The notes below the pieces were generated by a model, which saw only the letters and a program-made list of their open reading frames with translations, made no database searches and was not told the DNA's origin. A program made the position numbers and the translations under genes. This document shows, one piece after another, positions 45,029-53,382 of a stretch of DNA of 64,000 nt (position 1 is its first letter; each line of letters begins with the position of its first letter). Source of the DNA: JAAXIE01 sp965263155. GTDB lineage: Bacteria; Chloroflexota; Dehalococcoidia; Lucifugimonadales; JAAXIE01. The stretch lies in the NCBI GenBank assembly GCA_965263155.1, contig OZ253586.1, positions 2,232,001 through 2,296,000 of the forward strand, read 5' to 3'.

Positions 45029-46105
45029 CTAGGCTCCTGCTGAGGCCGTGATAGGCTCTCGGGTGCCGAGGCCAATCAATTCCCGTCTGTCAATTATTTC
45101 GTCGTTGGTTGGGCCGGTGCCGATGAAACTCACTGGGATTCCAGTTTTGTGCTCGACTTCCTGTATGAAGTCGCGGGCTGAAGGAGTGAGGTCGGCGTAG
45201 CTGTGAAGGGATTTGTTCTCATAATCGAGGTAATCTGCGCCGTGTAGTGCGATGTGGGATGGGGCATTTGCCTCTATGGCAGCATGAACGACTTCCCAGT
45301 TGAAGTGGGCGACCCGGCGCAACCGCTTCGTGGTGGTGGTGTATTCTGCGAGGGGATGGGGATACCCGCTGAGCGCTTGGACGTCGTCCCAAGTGACCTC
45401 ATATTTGAGGGGGCCTGAGTCTCCTGCGACTCGTATAGGGAAGGTGCGGATTGCCATTATTACTTCGAATTCTCTAGTCCCGAACCCGACCTCACCCAGG
45501 AAGCTGTGAGCAGTGGTATCTCTGCTGGTGCGATAGGGCCATTTTTCGGCATGGTAGAGAGACAAGCCAAAGCCCTGGGTACCTTCAATGACGATGTTAG
45601 CGTTCCACTTTGCGCCGGAGGATAGTTCGCTTCGGACGGACGTGGTGTACGGTGCTAGGTCTGGATGGTCTTTCGCCCGGCGAAAACCTTGTTCTCGCAG
45701 AACTCGGCGGCTTACTGCTGCGCCAACACCCGATCCAGTCGAGCCGAGTCGGCCACGGAGGTCTAGGTTTTTCTCCGTGGCGATGTCGGCGGCTTCGATT
45801 ACCGCCGCGTTTTCGTCGATACCGATTTGGCTGTGGTCCAAGCGGCAGAGATCCAACTCTTCCATGAGAATTGCGGGGTTGATCAGTGCTCCCGCTGCAA
45901 TGAGGAGACGGGTGCGAGGATTGACGAAGCCGGAAGGCACCTGCTTGAGTTCATACCGTTTATCGGACAGATAGACAGTATGTCCAGAATTGGGGCCCCC
46001 ACACCGTACCATGTAGTCGACATCATCCGTGGTTGCCAGGTGCGCACAGATTTTTCCCTTCCCTTCGGACCCGTACTGGCCTCCAACTACAACGGTTACT
46101 GGCAT
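45029..46105 (-). CDS. Short adenylosuccinate synthetase homologue with PurZ-like active site
   Basis: 358 residues, shorter than bacterial PurA (~430) and like archaeal PurA/phage PurZ. ATG 46105 follows GGAGG; the frame is open to 46177. N-terminus VTVVVGGQYGSEGKGK: the catalytic Asp of PurA (GDEGKGK) is Ser13. His42 (NSGHT), the IMP-loop text GSTGSGVGAA, IEGTQGFGLSLYH and the aspartate loop TTTTKRLRR are retained, and GTGPTNDEIIDRR closes the protein. PurA joins aspartate to IMP; phage PurZ does the same with dGMP and, as I recall, has Ser or Gly at this position. First gene of a four-gene operon (13-35-base gaps). Confidence 0.88.
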   Translation of the reverse strand: MPVTVVVGGQYGSEGKGKICAHLATTDDVDYMVRCGGPNSGHTVYLSDKRYELKQVPSGFVNPRTRLLIAAGALINPAILMEELDLCRLDHSQIGIDENAAVIEAADIATEKNLDLRGRLGSTGSGVGAAVSRRVLREQGFRRAKDHPDLAPYTTSVRSELSSGAKWNANIVIEGTQGFGLSLYHAEKWPYRTSRDTTAHSFLGEVGFGTREFEVIMAIRTFPIRVAGDSGPLKYEVTWDDVQALSGYPHPLAEYTTTTKRLRRVAHFNWEVVHAAIEANAPSHIALHGADYLDYENKSLHSYADLTPSARDFIQEVEHKTGIPVSFIGTGPTNDEIIDRRELIGLGTREPITASAGA

Positions 46106-46439
46106 TGCTTGATCCTCCGATGGTCGGTTGCGGGGTATTCTAGGGGCTATGGTAGGTTTTGGCAAACCAGATACCATATCTGGTAGCTTATATAATCCGA
46201 GCAGCTGAGCGTTTTCTTGTGCCTTCGGTGTCTGACGGAGTCGCCGCGACGGTAGTCGTAAGCGCCGGGCCTAAGGGTTCGGACGAAAACCCCGTGTAGG
46301 GGAGGGCGGCAGTTGCGACAGAACTGTAGTGGTCAGTATCAGTAATCCTCTCGGGCCGATACGAGTGTCATCACTCCAGGTGGTGGATATAAGGGCGAGA
46401 GAGAAGTCGTGGGACCCAGAGCCGGCTACTGCTTCGCCC

Positions 46440-47935
46440 ATCATCCCGACCCTGCCACCAGCGTCAGGTTGGCTACAGCCGCCGCCATCAACAGCTGGAA
46501 CAGCGTCTTGGTGCGTCCGAAGTACCGTGCCTGTCTTACTCCAAGCTGTACCAGGCAAGCCAACCTGTGCTCCACCACCACCCGCCGCTGGCGATACTCT
46601 GCATACTCGGCGCTCCTCTGCAACCCACGAGCCTGCTGAAGCATCGCCTTCTGCGGATGAAGTCTTACCGTCCGACCGCTGCCCTTTGCTGAGCCCACAC
46701 ACTGCTCTCGCAGCGGGCAACGCTCCACAGGTCTCAGCCTCGAACCAGAAGGCTCTCAACTGGTGGGTGCGCCCCGTCCTATCGGTGCGGGTACCCATCC
46801 GGGCCGTATGTCCAATATGCGTCCGGCGTCGGCAAATGACTGACGTGTACCGCCATCACCGTAGGCCACGTCCCCGATGGTCTCCTCAACCCCAGAGCTC
46901 GTACCCTCCTCGCTGCGCTCCATCATCCCCAGCGCACCCACGCTGCCGGAAGCGTTACCGGGGAGTACGTCCACATCGGTTATCACCTGTGAGTCGGTGT
47001 CCACAGCCACCGACACCTTGTGTCCCTCGAACCGCTTGCTGCTGCTCTTGTGTCCATGACGCATCTCGGGGTCGTGCACCGACACCATCCGGTCACGGCT
47101 CACTCCCTCGTTCAGACACACCCCGTCTTCAGCGCGCTCGACGTCCTGAAGCAGCAGCAGCCCCGGCAGTTGGGACGCTTCAGCTATCCGCTGTCCCTCG
47201 ACGCTGTCCCCGTCCAACAGTTCCTGCGCGCGCCGGCTCAACTCCAGCAGCCGATCGGCATCAGCCACTATCTCTCCAAGCAACGCTGCGCGAGCGGTCC
47301 CGTCGTCCCAGTCTATGCAGGCCTCGCCCTTCACGCTGGCGGCGACATACCTCTGGTATCCCTTCGTCGCCGCCCACTGGACCGGGTCCCTTCCCTCAAG
47401 CTCCGCAAGGGCACGCATCAACTTCACTATGCCATCCGAAAGAAGGTTGTAGGTGTCCTTAACCGCGCCGCGTCCCAGAATGTAGGTCGTGTCCAGCGCC
47501 ACCTTCATCCGTCGACCCTTCAGGTATTCTGTCTCCCTCTCAAATCCCAGGCTGCGCTCGAACACCTCTCTCGCCTTCTCGTGCAGTATCAGGCGTGCGC
47601 GAAACAGCTAAAGCGTACTCTTGGCGAACGGTCTGGCCTCCACCTCTATACCTAGCGCCACCTTCCAGCGTATGTCGAAGTCCGCTCTCTGCTTGGCTTC
47701 GGCGTCACTCGCCCTGTCATAGGTCTGGAGAAGCAGCGCCGTCGTCAGCAGACTCGGCGGCACGCTGTCTCTGCCGTTGTCAGTGCAGTACAGTTCCGCG
47801 AACTCCTCGTCTCGAAACAGCTGTCCACGCAGCGGGGCCAGCAGGCAGTAGAAACTCCCACGACCCATGTGGTCAATGTACAGATTGCTGGCTTCCCAAA
47901 GCCCTCTTTGGTCCGCACCCACCGCGAACTGACGG
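46440..47935 (-). mobile_element. IS1182-family element remnant, transposase in three frames
   Basis: Read 5' to 3' on the minus strand. Frame 1: ASNLYIDHMGRGSFYCLLAP, SVPPSLLTTALLLQTYDRAS, RADFDIRWKVALGIEVEARP then a stop at 47608. Frame 2 (47565-46756): MFERSLGFERETEYLKGRRM, KVALDTTYILGRGAVKDTYN, SSKRFEGHKVSVAVDTDSQV. Frame 3 (46728-46441): CPLREQCV, RTVRLHPQKAMLQQA, RRVVVEHRLACLVQLGVRQA. This is the IS1182 domain order. One or two frameshifts inactivate it. Element ends are not clearly identifiable; CGAAAACC occurs inverted at 46283 and 47990. Confidence 0.75.
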
Positions 47936-47977
47936 ACGAGGGCCTCTCCCGCATCGCTGGCACGTACCACGCTTGGC

Positions 47978-48217
47978 GTGAGGAGGAAGGTGGTTTTCGA
48001 AAATGGTGAGCCCCAAACGGTGTTTTGCCCGAATTGCGGAGTAAACGAGGAATACGCGACCGTGTTGAAGTCGATAGGTGCCCAAGTGTCAGATTTCACA
48101 GCTGACCAATTAGGGCAGGCGTTGGAGAAGTCTACTAAAGGCAACAAGAACGTTCGGTTCGAGCGAGGGGCGAGGCCAAGGGGGCCTGTATCCCAATTCA
48201 AAATAGACCTCCGATAG
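47978..48217 (+). CDS. Small ORF with a single CxxC, probably a gene's 3' remnant
   Basis: 79 residues, GTG start. VFCPNCGVNEEYATVLKSIG plus a helical SDFTADQLGQALEKSTKGN segment gives natural composition, unlike random frames. It begins right at the edge of the IS1182-like remnant, so it may be the C-terminal part of a larger truncated gene. GAGGAGGAAGG precedes the alternative start. No family recognised. Confidence 0.35.
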   Translation: MRRKVVFENGEPQTVFCPNCGVNEEYATVLKSIGAQVSDFTADQLGQALEKSTKGNKNVRFERGARPRGPVSQFKIDLR

Positions 48218-48332
48218 GCGACGATAAAGCCCGGTCAGGTTCCTATCGGCAGAAGCGGAGTTCTCATCGTTTGGTCCTTGGAGACATAGCACATATCGTT
48301 ATGGGCCGGTCATCTCGAGGGATACGGTACCA

Positions 48333-48765
48333 GTGGAGTGTGGCTTCCCCGTCAGGTCTTATCATGATCAGAAAACTCTTGGAATGATTGACAGCATCGA
48401 AATTCGGGCAGGTTATCGTGGGTGGCGCGAGGTCACCTTGGCCGAACTTGGAGAGGTCGACCGTGGCCGATCTGGACACCGCCCGAGGAATGCGCCTGAG
48501 CTGTATGGGGGGCCATATCCCTTTGTGCAGACAGGTGACATCAGGGCTTCGGGCGGGCGAATCACGTCACATTCTCAGACCTACAATGAAGTTGGGCTAG
48601 CCCAGAGCCGAATGTGGCCGGCCAGGACGATGGTTATTAACATAGCGGCGAACATCGTCGAAACGGCGATTCTCACCTATCCCGCCTGCTTTCCGAACAG
48701 CGTCGTGGGCTTTGTCGCGGACGATTCCAAGTGCGACGTGCAGTTCATTGAGTATAGACTGGACG
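48333..48765 (+). pseudogene. hsdS: Type I restriction specificity subunit HsdS, N-terminal fragment
   Basis: YRGWREVTLAELGEVDRGRS, PYPFVQTGDIRASGGRI and SRMWPARTMVINIAANIVET are a canonical target-recognition-domain start (TRD1), through FPNSVVGFVADDSKCDVQFI. The sequence then jumps into an HsdR C-terminus, so the rest of hsdS and nearly all hsdR are deleted. Confidence 0.75.
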
Positions 48766-48912
48766 CTTCGAGAGAACATCCGCGCCCAACTGCGGGTCCT
48801 AGTCCGCCGCATCCTCCGCAAGCACGGATATCCACCTGACAAGCAGGAAATGGCCACCCAGACGGTACTGGAGCAGGCGGAAGTGTTGTCCGAGGGGTGG
48901 GCTGTGGGTTAG
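48755..48912 (+). pseudogene. hsdR: Type I restriction subunit HsdR, C-terminal fragment
   Basis: In the next frame: DWTLRENIRAQLRVLVRRIL, RKHGYPPDKQEMATQTVLEQ, AEVLSEGW then stop. This is the conserved C-terminal helix region of HsdR. The joint to hsdS lies at about 48755. With no hsdM in the window, the system is dead. Confidence 0.7.
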
Positions 48913-49117
48913 CTCGCATCAGGGGCTCAAAGAACCCACCCTAGGCAAAGCGCGGGTACGTCGCGGGTTTGGGCAGGGCACGACTCCACTGATAGCCCCC
49001 TTCGGCTTTACAGAATAACTATTGTGTGCCTCGGCCAACCCCTTCCCCCTTCCCCCCGGCCCTAGGGCTTTGACTCAAAAGCCCTACTCCCATGCCATTT
49101 TTGAGCCAACTAGCTGT

Positions 49118-49186
49118 TTTGGCACTACCACAAGCGTTCCAACGTGGAGACCACCTTCCACATGATCAAGAGGAAGTTCGGGCCTG
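49118..49186 (+). pseudogene. Transposase C-terminal scrap
   Basis: ALPQ-like start then HKRSNVETTFHMIKRKFG, the DDE_Tnp_1 C-terminal signature containing the catalytic Glu. Nothing else of the transposase remains. Confidence 0.5.
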
Positions 49187-49189
49187 CAG

Positions 49190-49450
49190 GTGGCTCTGGC
49201 CGGAACTCTTGCAGTCCGGTCCGACAGGCTTGCCTCCATTGTCACATCCGAACCCCTCGACGCGGAGGCCACCGTCTTCTTGGTCTTGATAGGGGCCTAC
49301 GGCCTATTCCTGATCTTGGATATTGTGGCCACGGCTTTGGTTTATGTCCCTAGAAACCCTAGGACGGGCAAGTCCCTCATCTACTTCGAGGACATCGGCG
49401 CTATGTCCATGTCATCACCCCAGCCTTCGCCTAACACACCCCTCTACTAA
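49190..49450 (+). pseudogene. Fragment resembling a Pycsar-effector-type membrane protein (DUF5706-like)
   Basis: 86 residues: a hydrophobic helix (VFLVLIGAYGLFLILDIVAT) then YVPRNPRTGKSLIYFEDIGA, which resembles the membrane-helix plus 'PR....SLiYFgdIa' block of DUF5706 membrane effectors. The usual DAKA-type first helix is absent; TSEPLDAEATVF may be a trace of another segment. Fragmentary; identification tentative. Confidence 0.3.
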
Positions 49451-49521
49451 CTCGCTAAAGGTCGAACTATCTTCGAGATATGGCGGCGGCCTGTGAGCCC
49501 TGATACCCTGCCCTGCACGCA

Positions 49522-49583
49522 AGTTCGAGCCTCTTTGCGTGGGCCTATTTTAGCGGTAGGCAGTACCATCTTCGAAATATAGA
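49522..49583 (+). repeat. Dispersed repeat A, copy in plus orientation
   Basis: GTTCGAGCCTCTTTGCGTGG, GGGCCTATTTTAGCGGTAGG and CAGTACCATCTTCGA match the inverted copy at 55464-55542. CACGCAA (49516-49522) pairs with TTGCGTG (49535-49541). Confidence 0.65.
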
Positions 49584-49733
49584 AGCGCCGCCTTGCCGCC
49601 GAGGAATGCCATCTCCGCTGGCCCCACCCGGCACAAAATCCAGATCCTTCGCTGTTCGGTTCAAATTGGCTGTTCAGAAATTATTGGGTGACGGGCGGCT
49701 TACTGTCCGCCCGTCACCCATCTTTGAAGGCGA

Positions 49734-52700
49734 TTAGGGATCCTTGCAGACCTCGAGACCCAGTTGGTCAATGTCGGAGTTCTCCTCAGCCTTCAGCCCT
49801 GCTGGCACGCAGCCGGTCAGCTGATTGCCCCCGAGCTCCAGCGTGTACAAATTGGCGAGATTGCCCAACTCCGACGGTATCGGCCCGGTCAGCTGGTTGC
49901 CCACGAGCACCAGCACCTGCAAGTTGGTGGCGAGATTGCCCAACTCCGACGGTATCGGCCCAGTCAGCCGGTTGTCCCCGAGCTCCAGCACCTGCAAGTT
50001 GGAGAAATTGCCCAGCCAAGACGGTATCGGCCCTGTCAACTGATTGCCCCCGAGCTCCAGCGTGAACAAGTTGGCGAGATTGCCCAACTCCGGGGGTATC
50101 GGCCCGGTTAGCTCGTTGTGCCGGAGATCCAGCCTCTCCAAGTCAGAGAAATTGCCCAGCCAAGACGGTATAGGCCCGGTAAGCTGGTTGCCCGCGAGCT
50201 CCAGGTGCAACAAATTGGAGAGATCACCCAGTTCCGGCGGAATCGGCCCGGTAAGCTGGTTGGTTGAGAGATCCAGGGCCCCCAACTTGGAGAGATCGCC
50301 CAATGCCGGCGGAATCGGCCCGGTCAACATATTATCAGCGAGTCCTATGATAAATATATCGGTGAGGTCTACCAGCCAAGACGGTATCGGCCCGGTCAGC
50401 TGGTTGTTCCGGAGGCTCAGCTCTCTCAAATTGGTGAGATTAGCCAACTCCGGCGGAATCGGCCAGACAAGCTGGTTTTCGTCAAGCGCCAGCGATTCCA
50501 GTTCTGGGAGGTTACCCAACTCCGGCGGAATCGGCCCTGTCAGCTGGTTGGTCCGGAGGCTCAGGAATTGCAACTTGGAGAGATTACCTAGCTCCGGCGG
50601 AATCGGCCCGGCAAGTTGGTTGAACGAGAGGTCCAGAGATTCCAAGTTGGCGAGATTAGCCAACTCCGACGGAATCGGCCCGGTCAGCTCGTTGTCTATG
50701 AGAGACAGCACTGTCAAATTGGAGAGACTGCCCAGTTCCGACGGTATCGGCTCGGCAAGTTGGTTCTGTATGAGGACCAGATGAGTCAAAGAGCCGTCAC
50801 AGGCGGTGAACACGCCGGACCATTGGTCGAGGGGAGCCTCGCTCAGCCAGTTCTCATTGTTAGCCCAGCCCGGACCGTTGGTGGCGTTGTAGAGCGCGAC
50901 CAACGCGTCTCTGATTTCGGGCGAGGGCGCGGGCTTGGGTGCAGGGGTATAGCCGGGAATCGGCCTACCATGAAGACAGTGATACCAGAAGCGGAACTCG
51001 TCTCGCTGCGATGACGGAGTGTTAGTGAGAAACGCCTGGTATATCTCGTCTTCCTCTTCTTCCGCCGCACCCCTGCGCATGGGGATGAGGCTTGTCTCGT
51101 ACAACTCCCGCAAAGCGGACGAGACCACCTCATGCCCCAGGGATCGATACATTCCCCGCAGGAATTGACGCCCAAGCCAATACGGGCACAAGTTACTCCC
51201 CGCTCCGGTCTCGTTCCACCCATGGACATTGGCCGATCCGTCGGGAGCGCAAGAGGCGGCTATGAGCCATTGGTCATTGATGTAATCCGCATCAATAGTC
51301 CCGCCTTCGGTCAAGTTCAAGGTGTAGAAATTTAGGAACTCCGCCCCTCCCTCGGTTAGCCATTGAGGGCCGATCCTGGATTTGAAGTAGTAGTGGGCTA
51401 ACTCGTGGTAAGTCTCGTACTTGGACGGATCCTTCAGCACAACGTAATCGCCAGCGTTCCACGCCTCATCAGTTCGACCCAATCTGCTTTCGAGTTCCAG
51501 AAGCGCGATGACATCGGGCGCTGGCCATGGCGTCCCCATGAAACCCTCAATCGACTCGACGGCGAAAGCCATGTTTTCGAGTAAACCCTCCAGCTCGAAC
51601 TCCGACCTGCCGACTGCAAACAGGTCGACCTCGCCCGCCAGGGGCAGGGAGATCGTTTCCGACCTCACATGGCCACGCTGGAGCAAATCCGCAAAGACTT
51701 GCTCAGAATCGACATCGTCGTTCAAGGTTGGTCCGAGCGCGCGGATAAGCGCAGCCTCCTCTTCGGTCAGCCCGTCCTGGAACCACGATTGACTCAGGAA
51801 CTGCTCCGACCGGCCAGGGTTACTGGGGAGGATATTTCGCAAGTAAGAAAGAACGCCCTTCATGAGACTCCCGTTCTCATCGGGCACGGTTGTTACCAGG
51901 ACGGCTATCTCCGGGTGGGTATCGGCAAATTCGCGAAGGCTATACACTGTATCCTGATCGCTTTCGGTGACGCCGTCGGAAAGCCACTGCGAACCCGCCA
52001 CTCGCTGAGACATTGAGGGGTCTATTTGAGCGATGGCCCGAATGTGGTCCAGCACTCTCCTGTCCCTTTCAGTTATGCCGTCCGTAACCCACGGCAGATT
52101 CTCTATCTTGAATTCCGAAACGGTTGCGGCCACCACAGCGGAGCAGTTGTTGGTCGTATCGGACTCCCTGGACACTGAGTCTACGCAGGCGCCGTAGTAG
52201 TATGTGCCCGGTGTGGAAGGCGCATAGGTAAGGATCGACTCCGCGCTGCTCCCCGGCGCATTGAGACCGGCAACGTGGTCCGTGCCCACCTCGGTATCAC
52301 CGGACGTGATGGTCGAGTCGGTGGAGCGGAAGTAGCGCAATGTCGTGGGGCCCGAAGAGCCGTCTCCCCGGTTCCGCACGGTGACGTTCAGCGTGAGGGA
52401 CTGACCTGTCATTAGAGTGCTGAGGCTCGATGATGGAGTGTCAACGGCCAGGTCGGACGGGAGAGGAAGCACGGTAACGGCAACTGCATCAGAGCAGTTG
52501 TTGGCCGTATCGGATTCGCCGGACACGGAGTCTACGCAGGCGCCGTAGTAGTACGTGTCCGGCGTGGGCGGCGCAGTCAGGCTGATCGACTCTGCGCTGC
52601 TCCCCGATGCATCAAGCCCGACAACCTCAACCGTACCCACGGCGGTATCATCGGACGTGACATTCGAGTCGGTGGAGCGGTAGAAGCGCAATGTCGTGGG

Positions 52701-53195
52701 GTCCGAAGAGCCGTCTCCCCGGTTCCGCACGGTGATGTTCAGCGTGAACGAGGCTCCTGCCGTCGGTCTGCCGTCGCTCACCGTGGGCAGATCCACCACT
52801 AGATCTGGAGTAGGCGTAGGTGTGGGCGTAGGCGTAGGTATGGGTGTGGCTGTGGGCGCCTGTGTCGGAGCCATGGTGGGCGTCGGTGTAGGCGTGGGTA
52901 TGGGCGTGTGTGTCGGCGCCATGGTGGGCGTAGGCGTAGCCGTAGGTATGGGTGTGGCTGTGGGCGCCTGTGTCGGAGCCATGGTGGGCGTCGGTGTCGG
53001 CGTGGGTATGGGCGTGTGTGTCGGCGCCATGGTGGGCGTAGGTGTAGCCGTTACTCCGGGCTGTGCTGTGACGGTGGGACTGGGAACGGCCCTAGCCAAC
53101 GGCGTGGGGCTTGGCTCACCGGTACACCCGGCCAGCAGTATGGCAAGGAGTATCGCACCCGCGCCTACCAAACCTCGGGCGATGGACTTTGACAT
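49734..53195 (-). CDS. Large surface lipoprotein: CARDB x2, HELAH metallopeptidase-like domain, 14 plant-type LRRs
   Basis: 1153 residues from ATG 53195 (GAGGAGAG upstream). Lipobox ILLAGCTG; Pro/Thr tandem linker (TPTMAPTHTPIPTPTP type, about 48-130); two CARDB adhesion domains (about 130-240 and 248-360, each with NCSDAV/NNCSAVV); three W-x-x-DG-x-T-E helical repeats; a zincin-like domain with YETYHELAHYYF at about 595-604 and downstream WLTEGGAEFL as gluzincin-type Glu; then an LRR cap (LVALYNATNGPGWANNENW) and 14 LRRs of 24 residues (NQLTGPIPSELGNLANL type), closing with CVPAGL. Likely cell-surface adhesion or proteolysis. Divergent from a two-component system. Confidence 0.9.
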   Translation of the reverse strand: MSKSIARGLVGAGAILLAILLAGCTGEPSPTPLARAVPSPTVTAQPGVTATPTPTMAPTHTPIPTPTPTPTMAPTQAPTATPIPTATPTPTMAPTHTPIPTPTPTPTMAPTQAPTATPIPTPTPTPTPTPDLVVDLPTVSDGRPTAGASFTLNITVRNRGDGSSDPTTLRFYRSTDSNVTSDDTAVGTVEVVGLDASGSSAESISLTAPPTPDTYYYGACVDSVSGESDTANNCSDAVAVTVLPLPSDLAVDTPSSSLSTLMTGQSLTLNVTVRNRGDGSSGPTTLRYFRSTDSTITSGDTEVGTDHVAGLNAPGSSAESILTYAPSTPGTYYYGACVDSVSRESDTTNNCSAVVAATVSEFKIENLPWVTDGITERDRRVLDHIRAIAQIDPSMSQRVAGSQWLSDGVTESDQDTVYSLREFADTHPEIAVLVTTVPDENGSLMKGVLSYLRNILPSNPGRSEQFLSQSWFQDGLTEEEAALIRALGPTLNDDVDSEQVFADLLQRGHVRSETISLPLAGEVDLFAVGRSEFELEGLLENMAFAVESIEGFMGTPWPAPDVIALLELESRLGRTDEAWNAGDYVVLKDPSKYETYHELAHYYFKSRIGPQWLTEGGAEFLNFYTLNLTEGGTIDADYINDQWLIAASCAPDGSANVHGWNETGAGSNLCPYWLGRQFLRGMYRSLGHEVVSSALRELYETSLIPMRRGAAEEEEDEIYQAFLTNTPSSQRDEFRFWYHCLHGRPIPGYTPAPKPAPSPEIRDALVALYNATNGPGWANNENWLSEAPLDQWSGVFTACDGSLTHLVLIQNQLAEPIPSELGSLSNLTVLSLIDNELTGPIPSELANLANLESLDLSFNQLAGPIPPELGNLSKLQFLSLRTNQLTGPIPPELGNLPELESLALDENQLVWPIPPELANLTNLRELSLRNNQLTGPIPSWLVDLTDIFIIGLADNMLTGPIPPALGDLSKLGALDLSTNQLTGPIPPELGDLSNLLHLELAGNQLTGPIPSWLGNFSDLERLDLRHNELTGPIPPELGNLANLFTLELGGNQLTGPIPSWLGNFSNLQVLELGDNRLTGPIPSELGNLATNLQVLVLVGNQLTGPIPSELGNLANLYTLELGGNQLTGCVPAGLKAEENSDIDQLGLEVCKDP

Positions 53196-53382
53196 TGTCG
53201 CTCTCCTCGGTGCAAGGTTAAGTGCCACGGATGCGTCTACAGTGGCCTTCCGCATGACGCGCCGTAAGGTTCGTTTGTACCTGGTGTGAGGGGTACTTTT
53301 GTACCCGTCCGATAAGGTAAGTTGGAACCTTGTCGCCGCTGTCGAGCGGAGAACATGATATTGGTCTAATCGAGGCATCAAT
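53196..53382. promoter_or_regulatory. Divergent promoter region, LRR lipoprotein / sensor kinase
   Basis: A 187-base gap between divergent starts; must carry both promoters. No convincing -35/-10 pair is visible. The adjacency suggests that the two-component system controls the lipoprotein. Confidence 0.4.

Noticed and set aside
46329..47655. Long plus-strand frames (377 and 211 residues)
   Set aside because: Antisense to the IS1182-like transposase; Arg/Pro/Ser-rich text without domains.
52800..53060. Apparent tandem repeat array or minisatellite (GTAGGCGTGGGTATG-like)
   Set aside because: It encodes the Pro/Thr linker of the LRR lipoprotein in frame; low-complexity coding DNA, not a CRISPR or VNTR locus.
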